49,586 nt of DNA, taken from DASRVA01 sp050732935. GTDB taxonomy: Bacteria > Gemmatimonadota > Gemmatimonadetes > JACCXV01 > JAHWKZ01. Below, piece by piece: positions 17,866-24,850 of the stretch. The first letter of the stretch is position 1. Each line of letters starts with the position of its first letter. Position numbers and translations under genes: made by a program. The notes below the pieces were generated by a model that ran no database searches, was not told the origin of the DNA, and saw only the letters and a list, made by a program, of their open reading frames with translations. Location: the NCBI GenBank assembly GCA_050732935.1, contig JBOHRW010000216.1, forward strand, positions 1 through 49,586, read 5' to 3'.

Positions 17866-19509
17866 TTAATCCCTCCGCGAATCCGTCGCATCCCTGGTCC
17901 GGCGCTGGGCGCGGTTCACCAGGATGAGCCCCAGGCCCACGGTGAGCAGGGTCGCCAGGACCGGCCAGACGTAGACCCCGCCGCCCGTGGGGCGGTCGAG
18001 ATAAAGGAAATACCAGGTGCTGATCGAGCCCTGATGTCCCGCCTCGGAGTTCGAGCCGTCCCAGGCGAACACCGCCATGGGGATGGCCCGACCCGTCTCG
18101 AACTGGAGACGCCCCTCGACCTCCTCGCCACGGAGCGGACGCCGGATCAGGAGCCGCCACGCACCCTCTGTGAACTTGGCCTCTGCGGTCAGGATCGGCT
18201 CCCCGGGGAGCGGCTGCAGCTCGGCCAGCCCGCGGGCGACCGCCTCGCGGGCGCCTTCCCGCCCGCTGCTCCACACCCACAGGTAGACGGGGTCGCTGGC
18301 GCTTCCCATCAGGAAGTAGGGCCGCTCCATCCCCTCCGGGATCGTGGGCGGGAACTGGAGGACCAGCGAGTCGCTGGGGTCTCCGAGCTGCAGCTGTCCG
18401 CCCTGTGGCGCAGGGGTCACGGCCGCGGTAGTGTCGGCCGGGGGCATGGCCGCAGCCGTGTCGGCCGGGGTCACGGCCGCAGCCGTGTCGTCGGGCGGGG
18501 ACATGGCCGCCTCGATCTTCGCCTTCCATTCCTGCCAGTCGGGATCCGGGCTCTGCGAGGGATCGTGCCACGTGACGAGGACGGCCAGCTCGGTCCCGTC
18601 GTGCAGAGCCTGCACCCAGACCCCATCGACGCTGGGCGCGAACCAGCGCGGCTCCTCGATGACCTGGCCGACGAGCGGCAGGTAAAACCGCTCGACCTCC
18701 GCCCAGCGCTCGTCGTCGGGCATCGTGGGAAGCTCCTCCTCGGTCAGGGCCACGCGCACGACCTCTCGCACTTGCGGGGTCTCCGGCGAGAGGCTCTTCA
18801 CATAGTGCGCGACCCGCCACAGCTGCTCTTCGGTCACGACCTCGGCGTCGATGAGATCCGAGAACGAGGGCATGGGGGTCCCGTCGAGCCCCGTCCTCAG
18901 GCGCGTGTAGATCGCCTCGACGGAGCTTCCGCCGTTGAAGTTCCACCCCTCCGTGAGGTCGACTGCTCGGATTGGCAGCCCCGCGTCGTCCTCCAGGGTC
19001 GGCGCGGACTGGCCGTCCCCGCGCCCCGCCTGCCCGTGGCACTTCCAGCACTCGATCTTCTGATAGATCTCGCGCCCCTCGGCGATGGCTTGCTCGCCAC
19101 CACCCGGCGGACTGCCGATCGCGATCGGCTCCGGCGCCTCCCCGTCCTCGAAGAAGGCGCTGAAGGTCTTCAGGTAGTCGACCAGCGACTCCCGCCGCTC
19201 CTGGCTCAGCTGGTCCCGCCATCCGGGCATGGCGGTCCCCGGCATCCCCTCGTCGATCACCCGCAGGATGTCGGCGTCGGTGGGTAGCGCGCCGCTCGGC
19301 GTGGTCCGGATCTGGTACAGGGCGGTCGTGAAGTCGCGCGGGCGGGGTAGCATCGTGGTCGCCGCGGGTCCTTCCCCCCTTCCTTCCGCGCCATGGCAGC
19401 CGGCGCACCACCGATCGTAGGTGGCCTGACCGGGATGGGCCTCCTGGCCGAAGGCGGAGGAGGCGACGCCCCCCGCGACGACCACCACCACGATCCCGCA
19501 CCACCTCAC
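17866..19509 (-). CDS. Membrane-anchored diheme cytochrome c fused to an EB_dh-like heme-binding domain
   Basis: A 547-residue exported protein. The GTG start at 19509 overlaps the previous stop (GTGA) and gives a signal peptide ending near SSAFGQ. Two cytochrome c domains follow, with CAGCH (35-39) plus a possible ligand in GTAMPGW, and CWKCH (154-158) plus GTPMPSF. Residues about 250-515 resemble the ethylbenzene dehydrogenase gamma/DMSO-reductase-like heme b-binding domain (EB_dh). That domain is interrupted by a low-complexity insert of repeated TAAA/ADTA units. A C-terminal helix (WPVLATLLTVGLGLILV) anchors it, with NRAQRRTRD inside. Such a protein could pass electrons between a periplasmic donor and the oxidases. 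Confidence 0.82.
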   Translation of the reverse strand: MRWCGIVVVVVAGGVASSAFGQEAHPGQATYDRWCAGCHGAEGRGEGPAATTMLPRPRDFTTALYQIRTTPSGALPTDADILRVIDEGMPGTAMPGWRDQLSQERRESLVDYLKTFSAFFEDGEAPEPIAIGSPPGGGEQAIAEGREIYQKIECWKCHGQAGRGDGQSAPTLEDDAGLPIRAVDLTEGWNFNGGSSVEAIYTRLRTGLDGTPMPSFSDLIDAEVVTEEQLWRVAHYVKSLSPETPQVREVVRVALTEEELPTMPDDERWAEVERFYLPLVGQVIEEPRWFAPSVDGVWVQALHDGTELAVLVTWHDPSQSPDPDWQEWKAKIEAAMSPPDDTAAAVTPADTAAAMPPADTTAAVTPAPQGGQLQLGDPSDSLVLQFPPTIPEGMERPYFLMGSASDPVYLWVWSSGREGAREAVARGLAELQPLPGEPILTAEAKFTEGAWRLLIRRPLRGEEVEGRLQFETGRAIPMAVFAWDGSNSEAGHQGSISTWYFLYLDRPTGGGVYVWPVLATLLTVGLGLILVNRAQRRTRDATDSRRD

Positions 19510-20318
19510 GAGGGGTCCTCTCCCGCGGTCTCGCCGGCCGTCTCCCAGGTGCGCGGGGTGTTGCCCGTCTGCAGGTACAGAAACACGATCACCGACCAGA
19601 TCTCGTCCGCGGTGAGGATGTCCTCCCACGCCGGCATCGCCGAGTTCCAGGGGGTTCCCTCGGGTGGCAGGCCCGGACCCCCCTTGGCGATCCTCCAGAA
19701 GACGAAGCTCTCGGTGAGCTGGGCGATCGTACCGGTCCCGGTAAAAGCGAGGGGGGTCGGCGCGAAGCCGTGGGCGTAGTGGCCGTTGCCCGATAGCGCG
19801 TCGCCGTGGCAGGCCACGCAGTTCTGATAGTAGACGCGCAGGCCCTCCTCGTAGTCCTCGGTGATCGATCCGTCCGCGCGCAGCGGGTTCTCGAGCCCGG
19901 CCAGGGTCATGGTCTCCCCCCGGAAGGTGATCGAGGACGGTGGTGCGGGGTGGATCGACCTCAGGCTCGGGGGCGCCGCGACCGTCTGGCGGACCTGCTG
20001 GAAAGTCAGCCAGCCGACGAGCAGCGGGATCGCAACGAGAAGCCCGAGCCGGAGCCAGCGGCGGTCCTCGTCGACCATGGTGGAGCGGATGGGCTGCTTG
20101 AAGCGATCCCAGCGCTCCTCGCTGTCGCTGACCCAGATCAGGACCCCGGCCAGGACGGTGAGCATGTACTGGAGCGCGACCGATCCCGGCACGGGCGCGC
20201 TGTCGATCCCCAAGAGCGGCGGCAGGTGGGGGATCCCGAAGCGGACCAGCAGCCAGGCCACGCCGAGCACGAGGACGGCCTGCCAGAAGGGATGTCTCAG
20301 ATATCCGCGCACGCCCAC
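19506..20318 (-). CDS. Three-helix membrane protein with C-terminal cytochrome c domain
   Basis: A 270-residue protein. Three helices lie at about 12-28, 46-63 and 91-107. A periplasmic monoheme cytochrome c domain has CVACH (167-171) and a likely Met ligand in WNSAMPAW. GTG 20318 begins one nucleotide after the preceding stop; GTG 20312 is an alternative. I do not recognise the membrane part. It sits between two other cytochromes c, so it is probably a subunit of the same membrane complex. Confidence 0.8.
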   Translation of the reverse strand: MGVRGYLRHPFWQAVLVLGVAWLLVRFGIPHLPPLLGIDSAPVPGSVALQYMLTVLAGVLIWVSDSEERWDRFKQPIRSTMVDEDRRWLRLGLLVAIPLLVGWLTFQQVRQTVAAPPSLRSIHPAPPSSITFRGETMTLAGLENPLRADGSITEDYEEGLRVYYQNCVACHGDALSGNGHYAHGFAPTPLAFTGTGTIAQLTESFVFWRIAKGGPGLPPEGTPWNSAMPAWEDILTADEIWSVIVFLYLQTGNTPRTWETAGETAGEDPS

Positions 20319-20319
20319 C

Positions 20320-21105
20320 TCACCGCTGGCTCGAGAGGAAGTCCACGATCGCCTCGAGCTGGGCGGCGCTGAGCCGCTCCCCGAAGTTGGTCGGCATGAC
20401 CCCGGCGAACTGCTCGTAGTCGGATGCGACCTCCGCCCCCGGGTCGAGAATCGAGCGTCGGATGTAGGCCGGGTCGCGCCGGGCACCGATCCCGTCGAAG
20501 GGTGGTCCGACGGCCACTCCCTGGCTTCCCAGCTGGTGGCAGATCAGACACTGCATCTCGTCGAGCAGCACCTGCGGATCGGTGGCCGTGGTCGCGGCCC
20601 CCGGGGCGGAAGCGGCCCCCTCCCCGCCGGCCGACTCGGCCTCTAGATCGGCGCCCGTCACGTCGACTTGTCCGCCCTGGCTCTCCAGGTACGCGACCAG
20701 GGCCCAGATCTGGTTCGGCGAGAGTGTCCGCGACATGTCGGGCATGATCGGCTGGAATCCCGATACGACGTAAGCGCCGGGATCGACCATCGAGCGGTGG
20801 AGGTACGTCTTGCAATCCTCGCCCTCGACGCGCGCCCCGCAGCGGGCGCCGATCGGACCCTCGCCCCCCTGGCTGGAGAGCAGGTTGGGCGCCCGCGTCG
20901 CGAGGCCGTGGCAAGCCGTGCAGCCACCGGCTCCCTCGTACAGCTCTTCGCCCGCGGCCACGAGCTCGGCCGCGCTCACCTCGCCGGTGAACGAGAGCTC
21001 CTCGGGCACCTCCGACTCCACCTGCGGGATGACGTTGGCGACGAGCGTATAGAAGACGATCGTGCCCAGCGTCACGGCGAGGATCTTGAGGTTCGTGGCC
21101 CACAT
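20320..21105 (-). CDS. Membrane-anchored diheme cytochrome c
   Basis: A 261-residue protein. The N-terminal helix (LKILAVTLGTIVFYTLVANVI) acts as an anchor. Domain one has CTACH (62-66) with a ligand candidate in QPIMPDM. A Gly/Ala/Glu linker follows. Domain two has CLICH (186-190) with a candidate in AGVMPTNF. Domain one carries an additional Cys pair (C89, C98). It is the second gene of the bd-like cluster, 59 nt after the bd-like subunit, and a likely electron entry for it. Confidence 0.88.
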   Translation of the reverse strand: MWATNLKILAVTLGTIVFYTLVANVIPQVESEVPEELSFTGEVSAAELVAAGEELYEGAGGCTACHGLATRAPNLLSSQGGEGPIGARCGARVEGEDCKTYLHRSMVDPGAYVVSGFQPIMPDMSRTLSPNQIWALVAYLESQGGQVDVTGADLEAESAGGEGAASAPGAATTATDPQVLLDEMQCLICHQLGSQGVAVGPPFDGIGARRDPAYIRRSILDPGAEVASDYEQFAGVMPTNFGERLSAAQLEAIVDFLSSQR

Positions 21106-21164
21106 CCCGCCTCAGCCTCTCCTCTCCGCGCACACGGCCGCGGTGTCGCGACCCGCCTGGCAGG

Positions 21165-22946
21165 TCACGAGGCCCCCACGGTGATCGGGGCCGGCTCGCG
21201 GGTCGCCGACTCGTCGGTCGGCTGCGGCGGAGGTGGCTTCGGAGCGAGCTGCGGCTTCTCGACCAGCCCCCCGAGCCAGAAGATGAAGGCGATCAGACCC
21301 AGGAAGATCAACACGCAGACGCTGATCATGGTCGCCGCGTAGCCGAGCGCGGGCGTCGCCGCCCACGGGCTCGTGTCGCGCATGACCTCCCAGATGTGCC
21401 AGTGCTGTCGAATGCCGCTCCGGGCGAACCCCATCAGCCCCATCAGCCACGTGAAGGTGACCACCAGGACGAAGAGCGCGTACTGCGAGCGCTCGGGCAT
21501 CTTCCCCCAGCGGATCGCCCCTCGTGACTCGGACCCCCGCAGCATGAACACGTCGATCGCCGTCACACCGACGATCGTGAACAGGACCGCCAGGACCTGG
21601 TACACGCTGAAGCCGATCCTCACGATGGCGGTCACGAAGTAGCCGTAGACCCCGTAGAAGACGACGATCGCGGCGGTGATCACGAACAGGGCTCCCTGGA
21701 CGAGCGTCCCGGCCCGTACCCAGGAGACAACCGGGCGCTTGTTCGCCCGCCGGTAGAGAAGGAACGACAGAAAGGTCGTCAGGATCATGAGGTTCACGGC
21801 CGTGTTCTTAGCGCTCATGACCCCCAGCACGCCGAGGAACGGGTGGTGCGATCCGCCCATGGCCTCCAGCTCGGCCCGATCGGCGATCATCGTGTGCGGG
21901 GTGGCCCAGACGATCACGCCGAGGATCAGCACCAGGAGCATCCACTTCGTGTACGGCAGGAAGCGCTCGGCACCCGGGATGCGCTGCATCCCGACCCACA
22001 GGTAGTAGTTGCCCGCCAGGAACAGGACGCCGATCAGGACCGCCTGGATGATCCACAGCCACGACATGAACCCGCCCATCATCGTGATGCCCATCTGCTG
22101 GTTGTACTCGTAGATCTCCCGGCCCAGGTAGTAGCCGGCGAACGGGAGCACGATGAGGGCGCCGATCGCGATCAGGTTGCCCACGTAGCCCATCCAGTCG
22201 TAGTGGGCGCGCTCCTCGTCGGTGCGTGCGGCCAGGAAGCGATAAGCCGCGTAGGCGGCCACCACCGCGCCGCCGAAGACCACGTTGGCGATCATCCGGT
22301 GGATGTTGATCGGCATCCAGGTCGCGTTGTTGATCGCGCTCCAGAGCTGAACGACCGCGGGCGAGGTGTCGGGAGTGACCGAGGCCGGAGGGCTCATCAT
22401 GTACGAGAGCCACGAGTCGGCGATGAACATGACCGCGGTCCCCCAGACGTTCAGGAGGATCGCCAGCCCCCAGTGCGCGTACTTGGCCGCGCCCGCTCTC
22501 ATCCGCTCCCAACCGTAGTAGTACAGGTAGAGGGTGAAGCTCTCCAGGAAGAAGAGCCCCACGTAGATCCACATCGAGACCTCGAAGATCTCGGCCAGAT
22601 GAGTCCAGAAGCTCGGATAGAGCGTGGTCAGGAAGAAGAGCAGCACCGCGCCCCAGATCGCCGTGGCGCTGTAGGCGATCAGGAGAAGACGCGTGAACTC
22701 CTTCGCCAGCCTGTCGTAGCGCTCGTCGCCGCCGAAGAGACCGATCGCCTCGGCCACCGCGGCGAAAATGGGCACGCCCAGGACGAAGGCGGCGAACATG
22801 AGATGGACCTCGGCGGCGATCCAGATCGCGGCACGGCTGCCGATGAGCGGAAAGTCGCCGTACTGGCGCGCCGCCGGGGCGATGGCCTCGGCCGCCTCCT
22901 GGGCCCAGGCTGGCATCGCGGTGATCAGCAGTGCCAGTGCCGCCAC
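21165..22946 (-). CDS. Cytochrome bd-superfamily core subunit lacking the quinol loop
   Basis: A 593-residue polytopic protein if GTG 22946 is the start. CydA-type features are visible: H48 in AAEVHLMFAAFVLG (high-spin heme ligand position), E122 and E135 in the pair FEVSMW / FFLESFTLYLYYYGWERM, H216 in NIHRMIANVVFGG and R276 in YYLGREIYEYNQ. The long periplasmic Q-loop that binds quinol in CydA is absent; helices follow one another with short loops. This matches the non-quinol branches of the superfamily, which are thought to use other donors such as cytochrome c. No CydB or CydX is adjacent. The 5' end is odd: no ATG, GTG or TTG occurs upstream of the hydrophobic signal until well inside the divergent toxin gene. 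Confidence 0.8.
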   Translation of the reverse strand: MAALALLITAMPAWAQEAAEAIAPAARQYGDFPLIGSRAAIWIAAEVHLMFAAFVLGVPIFAAVAEAIGLFGGDERYDRLAKEFTRLLLIAYSATAIWGAVLLFFLTTLYPSFWTHLAEIFEVSMWIYVGLFFLESFTLYLYYYGWERMRAGAAKYAHWGLAILLNVWGTAVMFIADSWLSYMMSPPASVTPDTSPAVVQLWSAINNATWMPINIHRMIANVVFGGAVVAAYAAYRFLAARTDEERAHYDWMGYVGNLIAIGALIVLPFAGYYLGREIYEYNQQMGITMMGGFMSWLWIIQAVLIGVLFLAGNYYLWVGMQRIPGAERFLPYTKWMLLVLILGVIVWATPHTMIADRAELEAMGGSHHPFLGVLGVMSAKNTAVNLMILTTFLSFLLYRRANKRPVVSWVRAGTLVQGALFVITAAIVVFYGVYGYFVTAIVRIGFSVYQVLAVLFTIVGVTAIDVFMLRGSESRGAIRWGKMPERSQYALFVLVVTFTWLMGLMGFARSGIRQHWHIWEVMRDTSPWAATPALGYAATMISVCVLIFLGLIAFIFWLGGLVEKPQLAPKPPPPQPTDESATREPAPITVGAS

Positions 22947-22971
22947 CAGGACGGAACCGGCTACGGCCGGC

Positions 22972-23055
22972 GGCTGGGAGGGCTCGGAGGATCTGGTTCG
23001 TGCAGTAGCGGAAGAGCGTGAACGCGCCCGGTGGGAGGCTTCAGCTTTCCGTTGA
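22972..23055 (+). pseudogene. C-terminal remnant of an antitoxin gene
   Basis: The plus frame ending at TGA 23053-23055 encodes about 27 residues rich in Glu, Arg and Trp (GWEGSEDLVRAVAEERERAR, then WEASAFR). This is typical of the toxin-wrapping tail of a VapB/Phd-type antitoxin. Its stop overlaps a TTG start of the vapC frame as TTGA, the usual coupling of such pairs. Upstream, the same frame runs into antisense of the bd-like signal peptide, so the DNA-binding half is missing. The identification is by composition and position only. Confidence 0.4.
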
Positions 23056-23495
23056 CACAGGATCCCGCGTACCTGCTCGATGCGGACGCAATCTCCGAGC
23101 CTTTGAAGAAACGTCCGCTTCCCGCGTTTCTCGCATGGCTCGCCACGATCACGCGCGAACGGCAGTTCACCAGTGCGGTCGTGATCGGCGAGCTCTTCGC
23201 CGGCGCATATCGGCAAAAAGCGAGCGCACGTCACTCGACGAACATCGAAGAACGCGTCCTCGCTTCCGTAACCGTCATCCCGTACGACGCTGCTGCGGCG
23301 CAGGTCTACGGGCGCTTGAGTGCCGAGCTGCGCGATGTGGAGGCCCCCCTTGCCGTCTCCGATCTGCAACTCGCCGCGACCGCTCTCCATCACGACCTCG
23401 AGCTTGTCAGCGGGAATATCCGTCATTTCGAGCGCGTACCGGGACTTCGGCTTTGCCGCGCGCTGGCTGATGCCCGCTCGATCTCGCCAATCTGA
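23052..23495 (+). CDS. vapC: VapC-type PIN-domain toxin without complete antitoxin
   Basis: A 147-residue PIN ribonuclease of the FitB/VapC type. D10 in YLLDADAISEP, E47 in VIGELFAGAY and the acidic residue in AVSDLQLAATALHHD form the metal site. The C-terminal segment SGNIRHFERVPGL is conserved in this group. TTG 23052 was chosen because it overlaps the antitoxin-tail stop; GTG 23031 in the same frame is the alternative. No full antitoxin gene precedes it. It is convergent with the radical SAM gene, whose stop is 59 nt away. Confidence 0.82.
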   Translation: MTQDPAYLLDADAISEPLKKRPLPAFLAWLATITRERQFTSAVVIGELFAGAYRQKASARHSTNIEERVLASVTVIPYDAAAAQVYGRLSAELRDVEAPLAVSDLQLAATALHHDLELVSGNIRHFERVPGLRLCRALADARSISPI

Positions 23496-23554
23496 CGAAT
23501 CCGGCCGTGGGGTGCTCACGATCAGCGCGCTTCACGCAGCAGAAAACAAGAACA

Positions 23555-24850
23555 CTACGAGCGATCATGGCCCCTCCGGTCGAGGAAAAAGGGGCGCGCC
23601 TTGGAGAAGTCGACCGGCATCTCGCGTCGCACCTCCTCGAGCACCGACTCGGTGATCTCGTCGTAGCCGCGCTCGCGAGCGAAACGCTCGACCCGCGCCA
23701 CCACCACCCCGCGGACAAAGCTGGGCACCCGGTCGAAGCGGTCCCGCGCCGCGGGTGTCCAGCGGGTGGTCGCGCCCTCTCCTTCCCATGGCTCGTCGCC
23801 GTAGGCCACGCCGGCGGCGTGGACGACCTCGCGGTCGCCGGTCGGCTCGTAGGCGCAGGAGCGGTCGGCGGCCAGGGGGTCCCCGGTGTCGGCGAAGGCC
23901 CGCGCGCGGCAGCCGCCGCACACCTCGCGGAACTCGCAGCGGCCGCACTTGCCGCCGAGCTCGCCCGCGCGCAGTCGCGCGAACACCGGTGAGTCCCGCC
24001 AGACTTCGCCAAAGGATTGCCGCCTGAGATCCCCCGCCTCCAGCGGCATGTAGGGACAGGGGGTGACGTTTCCCTCGGGGGTGATCCGGCAGTACTGGAC
24101 GCCGCACGGACAGCGGGTCGCGTAGGCCGCGAGCGGGGAGTCCACACCGCGCGCGTGAACGTGACGCATGATCTGCGGCATGCACTTCGACCGCACCATC
24201 ATCCGGCCGCGATACATCAACTCCAGCCGGACGAGCTCGGCCAGAACCTCTTCGTTCTCCGAGGGCGTCAGGCCGCGCATCCCGGCGCCGCGCCCGGTCT
24301 GGACGAGAAAGTAGACGTTGAAGGCGACGGCGCCTCTGCCAGCCGCCCACTTCGCGATCTCCGGGATGCCGGCCCGGTTGCCCCGCGTGACCGAGGTCTG
24401 GACGATGAAGTCCAGCTGTTGCGAGCGGAGCCGATCCACCGCCGCCAGCGTGTCCTCGAGCGCGCCGTCGCCATGCCGGAAGCGATCGTGGTAGGCGGGA
24501 TCGAGCGAATCTACGCTCACCGCCACGCCCTTCACCCCCGCCCGCTTCAGCGACTCGATCCTGTTCGACGTGAGGCGGGTCCCGTTGGTACCGACCACCA
24601 CCGTCGCCCCGCGGGTGGCGAGGTGGCGGGCGATATCCTCGAGGTCGTCGCGCAGGAGCGGCTCGCCTCCCGAAAGGATCACGAGCGGGCGCGGATTGAC
24701 CTCCAGGATCTCGTCAGCGATCCGTCGGCAGTCGGCGGTGGGCAGCTCGTCGGCGGCGGCGTGCCAGGATCCGGCGGCGATGTAGCAATGAGAGCACGCC
24801 AGGTTGCAGCGGCGGGTCAGGTTCCACGCGACGACGTGCGGAAGCGTCAC
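23555..24850 (-). CDS. Radical SAM/SPASM protein with C-terminal PCP_red domain
   Basis: A 431-residue protein. The radical SAM cluster ligands are C15, C19 and C22 in RRCNLACSHCY. GGEPLLR and GTNGTRL are typical core motifs. A SPASM region with many Cys (CPCGVQYC, NVTPCPYMP, GKCGRCEFREVCGGC) would bind one or two further Fe-S clusters. The arrangement recalls NirJ/AhbC/AhbD, which modify heme-type tetrapyrroles. Residues about 362-415 (WTPAARDRFDRVPSFVRGVV...) match the PCP_red domain of protochlorophyllide reductase subunit B. The GTG start at 24850 overlaps the stop of the gene before it (GTGA). Substrate unknown. Confidence 0.87.
   Translation of the reverse strand: MTLPHVVAWNLTRRCNLACSHCYIAAGSWHAAADELPTADCRRIADEILEVNPRPLVILSGGEPLLRDDLEDIARHLATRGATVVVGTNGTRLTSNRIESLKRAGVKGVAVSVDSLDPAYHDRFRHGDGALEDTLAAVDRLRSQQLDFIVQTSVTRGNRAGIPEIAKWAAGRGAVAFNVYFLVQTGRGAGMRGLTPSENEEVLAELVRLELMYRGRMMVRSKCMPQIMRHVHARGVDSPLAAYATRCPCGVQYCRITPEGNVTPCPYMPLEAGDLRRQSFGEVWRDSPVFARLRAGELGGKCGRCEFREVCGGCRARAFADTGDPLAADRSCAYEPTGDREVVHAAGVAYGDEPWEGEGATTRWTPAARDRFDRVPSFVRGVVVARVERFARERGYDEITESVLEEVRREMPVDFSKARPFFLDRRGHDRS

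Noticed and set aside
21165..22946. Ordinary quinol-oxidising cytochrome bd (CydAB)
   Set aside because: No Q-loop, no cydB or cydX, and adjacent genes are c-type cytochromes.
22947..23519. N-terminal extension of the bd-like gene up to 23519
   Set aside because: It would be antisense to an intact PIN-domain gene and shows no CydA-like or signal-peptide character before about 22970.
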